DNA of 64,000 nucleotides from Gammaproteobacteria bacterium (GTDB lineage: Bacteria > Pseudomonadota > Gammaproteobacteria > Burkholderiales > Rhodocyclaceae). Positions 31,885 to 41,099 of this stretch are shown here, in pieces (position 1 is the stretch's first letter; every line of letters begins with the position of its first letter). The notes under the pieces are model-generated. The model was not told the origin of the DNA. It was given only the letters and a program-made list of their open reading frames with translations, and did not search any database. The stretch lies in NCBI GenBank assembly GCA_018828385.1, contig JAHJVE010000007.1, forward strand, positions 1-64,000, in the 5' to 3' direction. Position numbers and translations under genes: made by a program.

Positions 31885-33327
31885 TCAGCAGCGGAAACAA
31901 ACCTCGTCACCTGACGTTGCGTCCCGATAGGTAATCGTCGCCGTCTTGAAATTGAGGTCGACGAGCAGGTTGCAGAAATACTCGTCGAGGCGCCAGCCCA
32001 TGGCGACGCAACTGCGATTGCTCGATTGCAGCTCGAAACGCCCGGCGAAGGCCGGGTACTCGTTGCGAAAGCGCATGAGGCTCAGCAAGCGCCGGACCAC
32101 CGGTTTTTCCAGCGCTTCGTCGGCTTCGGCCAGGGTGTAGAAATGGCGGTTGATGTCCCGCGACTCGCCGGTGCTTTCCATGAGCTCGATGTCGTTGCTG
32201 CCGGCCAGCAGGCCGACGTAGTAGACCTGCGGGATGCCGGGGGTAAAGAACTGGATGGCGCGAGCGCACAGATAGGCGTCGTCGTTTTGCTTGAGGGCGT
32301 CGTAAAAGGTACAGGTCAGCTGATAGATGGCGCCGACGCTATGCACGTTGGCGGCTGAACGACGCAGGATGGGATCGCCACCGCGGATGGAAACGTTTTC
32401 GACCAGCTCGCGGATTTTTGCCTCGGGCAGCAGGTCCTCGACATCGGGAATGCAGATCCCGTCGTGCGTGTCGAGCACCGTGACCTGCCGTTGCGGACAC
32501 ATGCGCAGCCAGCTCTTGAGATGCCGGCTGTCGGCGTCGAGCAGGGCAAAAAGAACCAGCGGCGGCAGGGCGAAGGCATAGGGCAACATGCCTTCGCGGG
32601 CGATGGCGAACTGGTAGCTCGGGTGGTCATGCACCTCGGGCAGGATGTCGGCGCCGTATTCCTTCGCCGTATCGCGGAACCACTTGAGAATGCCGTACAC
32701 CTCGGGTTCGACGAGAAAGCAGCTGCTGCCCAGGCGCTTGGTGGTGTAGCCGAAGGCATCGAGGCGAAACAGCTTGACGCCATGCCGGCTCAGGCTTTCC
32801 ATGTAACGCCGCATGAGATCGTAAGTCTGCTGCGACGCGTAGTTGAAATCGATCTGGTGCTCGGTGAAGGAGCACCAGACACGGCTGCGGTCGCCATTGG
32901 CGCAGACGACTTCGCGAAACGGCTCCTTCTCCTTGCGGATGTGGATGCGCTCGAGATCGTCGGGGGTCGGCTCGCCGAGGCGCTGCAGATGCACGAACAG
33001 GTCGGCATAGGGCGAGGCAAAACCGTTCTGCTCGAAATCCCGGAACTCCGGCGACGCGTCGGAAATGTGATTGAGGATCAGGTCGGCACACAGATCAAAA
33101 CTCCCGCTGATCCGCTCGACATCGGCCCACTCGCCAAAGGCCGGATCGACCTCGAGATGCGTCAGCGGCGAGAAGCCGCCGTCGCCGTTCGACGGATACA
33201 TCGGCAGCAGATGCACGCCACCGATCGCGTCGCCCAAGCGGCTTTCGAGAAACCCGGCGAGATCGGCCAGATTCGTGCCGATCCGGTTCGGGTAGCAAAT
33301 CAACTGGACCTGGTTCTTGAGCGGCAT
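31885..33327 (-). CDS. Sucrose phosphorylase (GH13_18)
   Basis: This 480-aa GH13 enzyme cleaves sucrose with phosphate to glucose 1-phosphate and fructose, or acts on a close relative such as a glucosylglycerate or glucosylglycerol. Signatures are VQLICYPNRIG, GVHLLPMYPS, DLILNHIS, the nucleophile Asp in FRLDAFGY, acid/base Glu in ILPEVHD, and TVLDTHDGI, with PGIPQVYYVGLLAGSND close to bifidobacterial sucrose phosphorylase. The start at 33327 (MPLKNQVQLICY) follows AAAGGATC; the longer frame to 33432 overlaps a dispersed element and is rejected. It stands alone, without a transporter. Confidence 0.88.
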   Translation of the reverse strand: MPLKNQVQLICYPNRIGTNLADLAGFLESRLGDAIGGVHLLPMYPSNGDGGFSPLTHLEVDPAFGEWADVERISGSFDLCADLILNHISDASPEFRDFEQNGFASPYADLFVHLQRLGEPTPDDLERIHIRKEKEPFREVVCANGDRSRVWCSFTEHQIDFNYASQQTYDLMRRYMESLSRHGVKLFRLDAFGYTTKRLGSSCFLVEPEVYGILKWFRDTAKEYGADILPEVHDHPSYQFAIAREGMLPYAFALPPLVLFALLDADSRHLKSWLRMCPQRQVTVLDTHDGICIPDVEDLLPEAKIRELVENVSIRGGDPILRRSAANVHSVGAIYQLTCTFYDALKQNDDAYLCARAIQFFTPGIPQVYYVGLLAGSNDIELMESTGESRDINRHFYTLAEADEALEKPVVRRLLSLMRFRNEYPAFAGRFELQSSNRSCVAMGWRLDEYFCNLLVDLNFKTATITYRDATSGDEVCFRC

Positions 33328-33415
33328 CGCGATCCTTTCAGGGGGAAGTGCAGATTTCAATCGCTGGCCTTTCATTCTCAAGCGATTCGGGCGCGACGTC
33401 GAGTCGAACTTGATT

Positions 33416-33452
33416 GCTACGGTCAACGCCAAAAAATCGGCAAAAACGAAAT
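33416..33452 (+). repeat. Dispersed bipartite element, copy 11 (forward, intergenic, variant core)
   Basis: GCTACGGTCAACGCC, AAAAAAT, CGGC, AAAAACGAAAT. The core 3' part is CGCC instead of CCGG; the rest is typical. It lies between the sucrose phosphorylase start and the YHS protein stop. Confidence 0.8.
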
Positions 33453-33490
33453 CGCGGCCGGCTGGCCGGACCTGGTCGGCGTCGGCCGAC

Positions 33491-33994
33491 TCAGCGCAGT
33501 CGTGCCGGCGGGCGGTTGCAGCAGGCGCCGCTGCCGGTATCGGCCATGTTGTCGAGTTCGTTGCCTTCCGCGAAGCGCCACCAGGCGCGCCGCCAACCGT
33601 GCAATCCGCCCTTGAGTCTCAAGCCGGAAGCCTCAGCCACGGCTTCGATCTGTTCCAGCGATGCCTGCCACAGATCGTATTCGACCAGAAGATGGTCATC
33701 CGCGGCCCGGGCGACGGTCACCCCCATCATCGCCAGCAGCCTGTCGCCAGCGCCCCGCAGCGCCTCGGCGTCGGGCGCGACGAATTGCAACTTGTGCTTT
33801 TTCGCTATCGGCCGGATGTCGGCCGTGCGCTGCGCCCGGGTATAGAGCGCCGGATGCCGGGTGAAACGCTCCAGGCATTGGCCGCAGCAGAAATGAAAGA
33901 CGAGACCCCGATGGGTCATCGAATACCGTGAATCGGCGATGGCGATGTCCATGCCGCAGACCGGATCGCGGCTGGTCGGGATCTTGCCGGTCAT
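33491..33994 (-). CDS. YHS-domain metal-binding protein
   Basis: This 167-aa protein has an N-terminal YHS domain: DPVCGMDIA (10-18), YSMTHRGLVFHFCCGQCLERFTRHPALY with a CCxxC cluster. YHS domains occur in copper ATPases and metallochaperones. The middle (about 60-130) is a ferredoxin-like or HMA-like fold without a clear Cys pair, and the C-terminus ends with a CC pair (GSGACCNRPP). It is downstream of the Met-rich periplasmic protein on the same strand and probably belongs to the copper set. Confidence 0.75.
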   Translation of the reverse strand: MTGKIPTSRDPVCGMDIAIADSRYSMTHRGLVFHFCCGQCLERFTRHPALYTRAQRTADIRPIAKKHKLQFVAPDAEALRGAGDRLLAMMGVTVARAADDHLLVEYDLWQASLEQIEAVAEASGLRLKGGLHGWRRAWWRFAEGNELDNMADTGSGACCNRPPARLR

Positions 33995-34070
33995 GATCGA
34001 TTCTCCTTGATGCCGCGAGGGATGGGCGGCGCTGTCGCCATCGCCCTTTTTGCCGCCCCGGCCCAGTCGC

Positions 34071-34571
34071 TCAGGGCTTGCCCATGCCCTGGCCGCCGGA
34101 CTTCATCATCATTTCCATCATGTCCATGCGCTTTTCCATCTGCTGCATGCGGTCGTCGGCACCGCCCATCGGACCGCCGGAACCCATCATGCCGCCCTGA
34201 CCCATCATGCCCATGCCACCCTGGCCCATCATGCCCATGCCACCCTGACCCATCATGCCCATGCCACCCTGACCCATCATGCCCATCATCGGGCAACCCA
34301 TCATGCCGCTGGCCATCTGCATGTTTTCCTGCATGGTCCGCATATGTTCGGCCATGGCCTTCTGGCGCTCGTCGTCGGTTTTGGCCTTGGCGATACGTTC
34401 AAGTTGCGTCTGCATCTTCCTGACGTTCGCCTGCATGCCCTTGATCGTTTGCGCCGATTGGCTTGCCGCCGCCTGTTCCGGGTGGTGGGCATCGTCGGCG
34501 ACGGCCGGCAAGGCAGTGGCCAGCGACATCGAGGCGATAAGACCGGCCAGCATCAGTTTGTTCAGTTTCAT
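34071..34571 (-). CDS. Periplasmic Met-rich protein with tandem MGMMGQGG repeats (probable copper binder)
   Basis: This 166-aa exported protein has a signal peptide cleaved near AVA-DDAH, a helical segment (about 40-88), then about four near-identical octapeptide repeats with Met-Met and Gly (about 94-128) including a CPMM, and a Met-rich helical tail (RMQQMEKRMDMMEMMM). Such Met clusters bind Cu(I) or Ag(I) in the periplasm (as in PcoE/CopK-like or CusF partners). It is encoded 133 bp after cusA. The repeat is a 24-bp unit at DNA level (34201-34272), prone to expansion or loss. Confidence 0.8.
   Translation of the reverse strand: MKLNKLMLAGLIASMSLATALPAVADDAHHPEQAAASQSAQTIKGMQANVRKMQTQLERIAKAKTDDERQKAMAEHMRTMQENMQMASGMMGCPMMGMMGQGGMGMMGQGGMGMMGQGGMGMMGQGGMMGSGGPMGGADDRMQQMEKRMDMMEMMMKSGGQGMGKP
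34201..34286. repeat. 24-bp tandem repeat in the Met-rich protein gene
   Basis: There are three full units of a 24-bp sequence (starting at 34201, 34225 and 34249) and a partial fourth from 34273. The first unit differs from the others at one base. Each unit encodes one Met/Gly octapeptide, so slippage would change the number of metal-binding repeats without a frameshift. Confidence 0.9.
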
Positions 34572-34599
34572 GATACGTCTCCTTGGCTAAGGTGAATTC

Positions 34600-34627
34600 C
34601 TCGTCCGACAGTAGTTGGTCGGACGAG
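34600..34627. other. Hairpin between cusA and the Met-rich gene
   Basis: A 10-bp perfect stem CTCGTCCGAC / GTCGGACGAG with an 8-base loop lies upstream of the Met-rich gene. There is no T-run on either strand, so it is more likely an mRNA-processing or stability structure, or an operator, than a terminator. Confidence 0.5.
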
Positions 34628-34703
34628 TCCAGCGAACCTTGTGTCAGCCCTCATGATGTGCTTTCCGGCCTTACCGCAAGATGAGCGGAAGATTACCGAT
34701 CGG

Positions 34704-37700
34704 TCAGTTTTCCTCATCCAGACCGGCCGCCGAGGCACTGGTCGAGGGGAGCGTTTCCAGCCCGCGCTTGAGCCGCCATTCCTTGACCAGGGCGTAGAGG
34801 GCCGGGATCACGCCGAGGGTCAGGATGGTCGAGGAAATCATGCCGCCGACCATCGGCGCCGCGATGCGGCTCATCACCTCAGAGCCGGTACCGGTGCTCC
34901 ACATGATCGGTAGCAGGCCGGCCATGATCGCCACCACGGTCATCATTTTCGGACGCACCCGTTCGACGGCGCCTTCCATGATCGCGTGGTAGAGATCGCT
35001 GGCTGTTGGCACGACGCCGGCCGACAGCCGTTCAAGCTTGACTTCGCGCCAGGCCTGGTCGAGGTAAATCAGCATGACCACCCCGGTCTCGGCGGCAACC
35101 CCGGCCAAGGCGATGAAGCCGACGGCGACGGCGACGCTCATGTTGTAGCCGAGCCACCACATCAGCCAGATGCCGCCGACCAGCGCGAAGGGCACCGAGA
35201 GCATGACGATCAGCGTTTCGGTCAGGCGCCGGAAGTTCAGGTAGAGCAGGACGAAAATGATGACCAGGGTGAGCGGCACGACCACCGCCAGCTTGGCCTT
35301 GGCGCGCTCCATGTACTCGAACTGGCCGGACCAGGTGGCGTAGTAGCCGGGCGGGAAAACGACCTTGTCGCTGACCGCTTTCTGCGCCTCCTTGACGTAA
35401 GAACCGACGTCGCGGTCGCGGATGTCGACGAAAACATAGGCGGCGAGCAGCGAATTTTCGGTCTTGATGCCGGGTGGACCGTTGCGCAGTTCGACCTTGG
35501 CCAACTGGCCGAGCGGGATCATGCCCAGGCGGCTCGGCACGAAGACCTCGTTGGCAATGCTTTGCGGGTCTTCACGCAGGGCGCGCGGGTAGCGCACGGC
35601 GATGTTGTAGCGCTCCAGCCCTTCGACCGCGGTGGTCACCGGGGCGCCGCCGAGCGCGGTGCCGACCACTTGCTGGAAGTCGCCGACAGTGATGCCGTAG
35701 CGGGCCAGTTGCTCGCGGCGCGGGGTGATGTCGAGGTAATAGCCGCCAGTCACCCGTTCGGCGTAGGCGCTCGACGTGCCCGGCACCGTTTTCACGGCCT
35801 GCTCGATCTGCCGGGCCAGTTTCTCGATCTCGCCGAGATCCTTGCCGAACACCTTGACCCCGACCGGCGTGCGGATGCCGGTCGACAGCATGTCGATGCG
35901 CGCCTTGATCGGCATGGTCCACGAGTTGGCGACGCCGGGGAACTTGAGCGCCGCGTCCATCTCGGCGACCAGCTTGTCGACCGTCATGCCCGGTCGCCAT
36001 TCCTTTTCCGGCTTGAGGTTGATGACCGTCTCGAACATTTCCATCGGCGCCGGGTCGGTCGCCGTGGCGGCGCGACCGGCCTTGCCATAGACCGATTCGA
36101 CCTCGGGGAAGGTCTTGATGATGCGGTCGGTGGTCTGCAACAGCCGGCCGGCCTCGGTCACCGACATGCCGGGCAAGGACGCCGGCATGTAGAACAGCGA
36201 GCCTTCGTTCAGCGTCGGCATGAATTCCGAGCCGATCTGGCGGGCCGGAATGATCGTGACCAGCATCGAAACCAGCGCCAGGACCAGGGTCAGCGGCTTG
36301 TGGCGCATCACCCACTGGATGATCGGCCGGTAGGCCCAGATCAGGAAGCGATTCACCGGATTTTTCTGCTCCGGCATGATGCGCCCGCGAATGAAGAACA
36401 TCATGAGCACCGGCACCAGCGTCACCGAAAGCAGCGCCGCGCCGGCCATGGCGAAGGTCTTGGTGAAGGCGAGCGGGCTGAACAGGCGGCCTTCCTGGCC
36501 TTCCAGCGTGAATACCGGCAGGAAGGAGACGGTGATGATGAGCAGCGAGAAGAACAGGGCCGGGCCGACTTCCTTGCAGGCCTTGATCATGGTCGCCCCG
36601 CGCTCGGCCTGGCTGGCCTCGGGCGGCAGGTGTTCGAGCCGTTTGTGGGCGTTCTCGATCATCACGATGGCGGCGTCGACCATCGCCCCGATGGCAATCG
36701 CGATGCCGCCCAGGCTCATGATGTTGCTGCCCATGCCCAGCGAGCGCATGGCGATGAAGGCGATGAGGATGCCGATCGGCAGGGTCAGGATGGCGACCAG
36801 GGCGCTGCGCACGTGCATCAGGAAAATGACGCAGACGGCGGCGACGATGAGGCTTTCCTCGACCAGCGTCCATTTCAGATTGGCGATGGCGCGCTCGATC
36901 AGGGTCGAACGGTCATAGACGGCGACGATTTCCGTGCCGCTCGGCAGGCCGCTTTTCAGTTCCTCGATCTTGGCCTTGACGTTGGCGATGACGTCCAGCG
37001 CATTCTGCCCAAAGCGGGCCATGACGATGCCCGAAACCACTTCGCCGTCGCCGTTCAGCTCGGTGATGCCGCGTCGGCTGGCCGGCACCAGCTCGACCCG
37101 GGCGACATCGCGGACCAGCACCGGCGTGCCGCCGTCGCTTTTGAGGACGAGCGTTTCGATGTCCTCGATACCCTTCAGGTAGCCGAGGCCGCGCACCATG
37201 AATTCCTTCTCGGCCAGCTCGACGACCCGGCCGCCGACATCGCGGTTCGATTCGCGGATGACCTGGGTCAGGCGATTCAGCGGAATGCCGTAAGTGGCCA
37301 GGCGGTGCGGATCGACCGTCACCTGGTATTCCTTGACGAAGCCGCCGACGCTGGCCACTTCGGCGACGCCGCCGGCCTTGGTCAATTGGTAGCGGACGTA
37401 CCAGTCCTGGACGCTGCGCAGATCGGCCAGCGACTGATCCTTGCCGGTCAGGGCGTACTGGAAGACCCAGCCGACGCCGGTGGCATCCGGCCCGAGTTGC
37501 GGACTGACCCCGGCCGGCAGATTGCCCTGGGCCGAACTGAGATATTCCAGGACGCGCGAACGCGCCCAGTAGATGTCGGTGCCGTCCTCGAAAATCACAT
37601 AGACGTAGGAGGCGCCGAACATCGAGAAGCCGCGCACGACCTTGGCCTTGGGCACGGCGAGCATGGCCGTGGTCAGCGGATAGGTGACCTGATCCTCGAC

Positions 37701-37880
37701 CACCTGCGGCGCCTGGCCGGCATAGGGCGTGTAGACGATGACCTGGACGTCGGACAGATCGGGCAGCGCATCGAGCGGCGTGTGCTTGACCGCGTAGATG
37801 CCGCCGGCGACCAGGCCGAGGCTGGCGAGCAGGACGATGAAGACGTTGCGGGCCGACCATTCGATCAGTTTGCCGAGCAT
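34704..37880 (-). CDS. cusA: Heavy-metal efflux RND transporter CusA
   Basis: This 1058-aa inner-membrane trimeric RND pump (HME subfamily) expels Cu(I)/Ag(I) from the periplasm through CusB and CusC. Features are TM1 (about 12-30), the periplasmic porter domains, the conserved SIGAMVDAAIVMIENAHK-type TM4 region (here AIGAMVDAAIVMIENAH) with proton-relay Asp, and the Met-containing cleft segment (FYMPASLPGMSVTEAGR). It is one base after cusB in the operon. The metal is judged from the neighbouring CusF, DUF411 and cusRS; a Co/Zn/Cd pump (CzcA) is less likely. Confidence 0.93.
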   Translation of the reverse strand: MLGKLIEWSARNVFIVLLASLGLVAGGIYAVKHTPLDALPDLSDVQVIVYTPYAGQAPQVVEDQVTYPLTTAMLAVPKAKVVRGFSMFGASYVYVIFEDGTDIYWARSRVLEYLSSAQGNLPAGVSPQLGPDATGVGWVFQYALTGKDQSLADLRSVQDWYVRYQLTKAGGVAEVASVGGFVKEYQVTVDPHRLATYGIPLNRLTQVIRESNRDVGGRVVELAEKEFMVRGLGYLKGIEDIETLVLKSDGGTPVLVRDVARVELVPASRRGITELNGDGEVVSGIVMARFGQNALDVIANVKAKIEELKSGLPSGTEIVAVYDRSTLIERAIANLKWTLVEESLIVAAVCVIFLMHVRSALVAILTLPIGILIAFIAMRSLGMGSNIMSLGGIAIAIGAMVDAAIVMIENAHKRLEHLPPEASQAERGATMIKACKEVGPALFFSLLIITVSFLPVFTLEGQEGRLFSPLAFTKTFAMAGAALLSVTLVPVLMMFFIRGRIMPEQKNPVNRFLIWAYRPIIQWVMRHKPLTLVLALVSMLVTIIPARQIGSEFMPTLNEGSLFYMPASLPGMSVTEAGRLLQTTDRIIKTFPEVESVYGKAGRAATATDPAPMEMFETVINLKPEKEWRPGMTVDKLVAEMDAALKFPGVANSWTMPIKARIDMLSTGIRTPVGVKVFGKDLGEIEKLARQIEQAVKTVPGTSSAYAERVTGGYYLDITPRREQLARYGITVGDFQQVVGTALGGAPVTTAVEGLERYNIAVRYPRALREDPQSIANEVFVPSRLGMIPLGQLAKVELRNGPPGIKTENSLLAAYVFVDIRDRDVGSYVKEAQKAVSDKVVFPPGYYATWSGQFEYMERAKAKLAVVVPLTLVIIFVLLYLNFRRLTETLIVMLSVPFALVGGIWLMWWLGYNMSVAVAVGFIALAGVAAETGVVMLIYLDQAWREVKLERLSAGVVPTASDLYHAIMEGAVERVRPKMMTVVAIMAGLLPIMWSTGTGSEVMSRIAAPMVGGMISSTILTLGVIPALYALVKEWRLKRGLETLPSTSASAAGLDEEN

Positions 37881-37881
37881 C

Positions 37882-39408
37882 TCAATGCCCTTCGTGGCCG
37901 GCGGCCGGCATCGGCTCGAAGCCGGTGATGACGAACTCGCCGTTGCCCCGATCCTCGAAACTGAAGCGCACCGCCTGGCCGGGCAGCAGGCCCTTGGCCA
38001 GGGCCGGCGCGGCGAGACCGAAATCCATGGTCATCGCCGGCCATTGCAAGGCGGGAATCGGCTCGTGTTTCAGCGAAATCGAGCCATTTGCGGCGTCGAC
38101 CGTAACAATCGCCCCCATCGCCGAATAACTTTTCGCCGCCGGCGCCGCTTGGGGGTCGGTGAAGGTCGACAGCGCCGCCTTGAGGTTGCTCTCGGCATCG
38201 ATCAGGAAATTGGCGGCGACCACCACCTCGGCGCCGTCTTCCAGGCCTTCGAGAATTTCCACGGCATCCTGTCCGCGCCGGCCGACCTTGACCGCCTGCG
38301 GCTGGAACTTGCCTTCGCCGGCGACGCGCAGGACGACCTGGCGCTCGCCGGTATCGATCAGTGCCGATTTGGGGACGGTCAGCCGCGGTGCCTGGCCGGC
38401 GGTCGCCAATTCGACGTGGGCGAACATGCCCGGGCGCAGCAGGCCGTCGCGGTTGGCCAGCTCGAGGCGCACCGGCGTCGTCCGCGTCGCCGCGTTGAGG
38501 GTCGGATAGAGGTAGCTGACCTTGGCTTCAAAGTGCCGGCCGGGGAAGGCGTCGATGTCGACCTGCGCCGTCTGGCCGACCTTGATCCGTTGCAGATCCT
38601 GTTCATAAACGTCGGCAATGACCCACACCGTCGACAGGTCGGCGATGCGGTAGATCGCCGTGCCCGGCGCGAAGCGCATGCCTTCGACGGCCTTCTTGTC
38701 GAGGACGATGCCGGCGGCCGGCGAGCTGAAGGTGACGCGGCTGTTGGCCTGGCCGGCGGGGGCCGCCATCTGCCAGTTGGCCAGACGCTCGCGCGCCGCT
38801 TCGGCCAGACGCTGCGCGGCCTGGCGGGCGGCCGGGTCGGCGCCCGGCGCATCGAGCTTGAGCGACTGGGCGATGGCCAGTTCCTTCTGGGCTGAGACCA
38901 GTTCCGGGCTATAGACGGAGAACAGCGGCTGGCCGCGCTTGACCGGGTCGCCGCTGGCATTGACGTAGAGGCGCTCGATCCAGCCCTCGAAACGCGGCGC
39001 CACGTCGTGGATCAGCCGTTCGTTGATTTCGACCCGGCCGACCGCCCGCACGGCGGCGTCGAGCACCGCCATTTCGGCCCTGGCCGTCTTGACGCCCAGC
39101 GTCTGCAAACGGGCCGGGCTGACCTTGACGGCACCCTCGCCATCCGGTTCGTCGCCTTCATAGACGGCGATGTAGTCCATGCCCATCGAGTCTTTCTTCG
39201 GCGTCGGCGAGGTGTCCGGCAAGCCCATGGGATTGCGGTAATAGAGCAGCTTGCGTTCGGCCTGGCCGGTCTCGGCGGCCGGGCTGCCGCTGGCCGCGGC
39301 TGACGCGGCGGCATCGTTCAGTTCGTGACGCTGGCCGGCCAGATAACCGCCGAAGGCGGCCAATAGCGCTACGCCAAGCAGGGATAAAGCAAGGGATGAC
39401 TTCTTCAC
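37882..39408 (-). CDS. cusB: CusB periplasmic adaptor with N-terminal metal-binding and C-terminal CusF-like domain
   Basis: This 508-aa membrane-fusion protein links CusA to CusC. It has an N-terminal membrane anchor, a heavy-metal-binding segment (YYRNPMGLPDTSPTPKKDSMGMDY, about residues 56-79, with conserved Met), barrel-sandwich and alpha-hairpin domains (about 110-400), and a fused CusF-like domain at the C-terminus (about 435-505) with the Cu(I)-binding HEPIPALQWPAMTM (His, Trp, Met, Met). The fusion supplies a built-in metallochaperone. It overlaps cusC by 4 bp. The N-terminal anchor (MKKSSLALSLLGVALLAAFGG) may be a lipoprotein-less signal anchor. Confidence 0.92.
   Translation of the reverse strand: MKKSSLALSLLGVALLAAFGGYLAGQRHELNDAAASAAASGSPAAETGQAERKLLYYRNPMGLPDTSPTPKKDSMGMDYIAVYEGDEPDGEGAVKVSPARLQTLGVKTARAEMAVLDAAVRAVGRVEINERLIHDVAPRFEGWIERLYVNASGDPVKRGQPLFSVYSPELVSAQKELAIAQSLKLDAPGADPAARQAAQRLAEAARERLANWQMAAPAGQANSRVTFSSPAAGIVLDKKAVEGMRFAPGTAIYRIADLSTVWVIADVYEQDLQRIKVGQTAQVDIDAFPGRHFEAKVSYLYPTLNAATRTTPVRLELANRDGLLRPGMFAHVELATAGQAPRLTVPKSALIDTGERQVVLRVAGEGKFQPQAVKVGRRGQDAVEILEGLEDGAEVVVAANFLIDAESNLKAALSTFTDPQAAPAAKSYSAMGAIVTVDAANGSISLKHEPIPALQWPAMTMDFGLAAPALAKGLLPGQAVRFSFEDRGNGEFVITGFEPMPAAGHEGH
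38071..38110 (-). repeat. Dispersed bipartite element, degenerate copy (reverse, inside cusB)
   Basis: The segment GTCGACCGTAACAATCG resembles the 3' end of the reverse core (GTTGACCGTAGCAATCG), preceded by a weak A/T tract. It encodes TVDAANGS and could be chance. Confidence 0.3.
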
Positions 39409-40706
39409 AAAGGGGCTCCTGCCAGTTGTTCCAGTTCGGCCTGACGGACGCTGGCCTCGACTTCGGCGTCGAGCAGGGCCAGCCGGGTACGCAGAATCTG
39501 CCGCTCGGCCTCGATCAGGGTGTTGAAATTGACGCGGCCACTTTCATAGCCGGCCTGCGCCGAGTCGAGTGTCGCCCGGGCTTGCGGCAGCAAGGTATCG
39601 CGCAACAGTCGGGCCTTGTCGACGCTGGCATTGAAGCCGGCCAGCGCCTCGCCGAGCCGCCCGTTGAGGCGGGCTTCGGCGGCGGCCACGCGCTGGCGGG
39701 CGGCCTCCAGCCGGTAGCTGGCTTCGCGTTCCTGCGCCCGGCGCGACGACTGCTGCAGGGGAATATTGACTTCGACCATCAGATCCCAGGTTTCGGGACC
39801 GATCATGTCCGAACGCGGACGGTTGTTGGTCAGTGCCAGGCCGAAGTCGGGGTAACGGTTCAGATGAACCAGATCCCGGCTCTTCTCGGCGGCGCTGACG
39901 CCGAGCCGTTCGCGGCTCAGGTCAGGGGAAATCTCCCGGGCCTGGGCGTAGACCTGCGCCAGGTTCCGGCTGTTCGGCGGCGCCATGAGGCGCACCGGCT
40001 CGGCCAGCGGCGCATCGGCGGCGCGGGGCAGCAAGGCGTTGAGCCTGGCCGCCGCCTCCCGCCGGCGCCGTTCGCTGTCGACCAGATCGACCTTGAGGCT
40101 GGTGCTCTCGCTCTGGACGCGCACCGCATCCTGCTGCGGCACGAGGCCGACGCTGTAGCGGTGCACCACCAGGCGCTCCAGCGCATCGACCAGATGCAGG
40201 GTTTCGTCGAGGATGCGTTGCTGGCCGACCGCCTGGAAATGGCGGGCAAAGGCGACCTTGATCTTCGCTTCCAGCTCGAGGCGGGCCGCGTCGTGCGCGC
40301 TATCGGCCTGGCCGGCCAGCGCCTCGGCCACCTCGCCGCGCAGGCCGCGCTTGCCCGGGAAGGGCAGCGCCTGAATGGCCCGGTAGCGCGTCGTGCCGAC
40401 CGATCCCGGCAGCAACGAGGCGGATTTGCCCGGCGTCATGGCATTGTTGAAATCCATCAACTCGATCTGGAAGCGGGGATCGGGCAGGGCCGAGGCCGGC
40501 TCCACCCGTTCATGCAAGGCCTGGGCGTCGAGGCGACGCACCCGCAGATCGGGATTGTGCTCGCGGGCATAGTTCAGCAGTTCCTCGACCGTCCTGCCCG
40601 GCGCCTCCTCGGCCGCCAGCGCGGGCGGCATGCAGAGCGCCAGCGCGGCGGCAAGGGCGGCGAGCCGCCACGGGGTCTTTCCTGAAGCGGTCTGGCGGGC
40701 ATCCAT
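39405..40706 (-). CDS. cusC: Outer-membrane efflux protein CusC (TolC family)
   Basis: This 433-aa TolC-family outer-membrane factor has a signal peptide cleaved near ALA-AEEA and two repeated long helical hairpin regions (about 60-220 and 250-420), including ALPDPRFQIELMDF and GYESGRVNFNTLIEAERQILRTR. It completes the Cus tripartite pump. It has no lipobox Cys, unlike E. coli CusC. It lies 21 bp downstream of the cusF-like gene and overlaps cusB. Confidence 0.9.
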   Translation of the reverse strand: MDARQTASGKTPWRLAALAAALALCMPPALAAEEAPGRTVEELLNYAREHNPDLRVRRLDAQALHERVEPASALPDPRFQIELMDFNNAMTPGKSASLLPGSVGTTRYRAIQALPFPGKRGLRGEVAEALAGQADSAHDAARLELEAKIKVAFARHFQAVGQQRILDETLHLVDALERLVVHRYSVGLVPQQDAVRVQSESTSLKVDLVDSERRRREAAARLNALLPRAADAPLAEPVRLMAPPNSRNLAQVYAQAREISPDLSRERLGVSAAEKSRDLVHLNRYPDFGLALTNNRPRSDMIGPETWDLMVEVNIPLQQSSRRAQEREASYRLEAARQRVAAAEARLNGRLGEALAGFNASVDKARLLRDTLLPQARATLDSAQAGYESGRVNFNTLIEAERQILRTRLALLDAEVEASVRQAELEQLAGAPL

Positions 40707-40727
40707 CGCGGCGGTCTCTCTATTTTC

Positions 40728-41072
40728 TTACTTGGCGGTTTCCAGCTGGGTCACGGTCAGCGCCCCGGCCACGTCGTCGGCCACGAAGCGGACCTTGTCG
40801 CCGGGCTTGACCCGGTCGATGGCGACCTTGTCCTGGACGTCGAAGGTCATGGTCATCGACGGCATCTTGAGATTGGCCAGCGGGCCGTGGGCGATGGTGA
40901 TCTTGCGGCCGGCCGGGTCCACCTTCTTGACCGTGCCTACCGACATGCTGGCCATGGACTGGCCGGCATCGTGCTGCATGGTCGCACCGTGATGATGGCC
41001 GGTATCGGCGATGGCCGGGGTTTGGGCGACGGCGATGAGGGCGATGGCGGCGACGGTGATTGCAGTTTTCAT
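40728..41072 (-). CDS. cusF: CusF-like periplasmic copper chaperone with Trp-to-Met change
   Basis: This 114-aa exported protein has a signal peptide cleaved near AIA-DTGH, a His/Met-rich linker (HHHGATMQHDAGQSMASM), and an OB-fold CusF domain (about 45-112). The Cu(I) site reads HGPLANLKMPSMTMTF: His and both Met are kept, but the position of the cation-pi Trp (W44 in E. coli CusF) is Met. The CusF domain fused to CusB in the same operon keeps Trp. AAGGAGTTCTC precedes the ATG. It probably loads CusB. Confidence 0.88.
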   Translation of the reverse strand: MKTAITVAAIALIAVAQTPAIADTGHHHGATMQHDAGQSMASMSVGTVKKVDPAGRKITIAHGPLANLKMPSMTMTFDVQDKVAIDRVKPGDKVRFVADDVAGALTVTQLETAK

Positions 41073-41099
41073 GAGAACTCCTTGATGGTTGAAAAAGGT

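Noticed and set aside
34986-37928. 980-aa open frame antisense to cusA
   Set aside because: The opposite strand encodes a full RND pump with clear motifs; the antisense frame is an Asp/His/Gly-rich shadow without domains.
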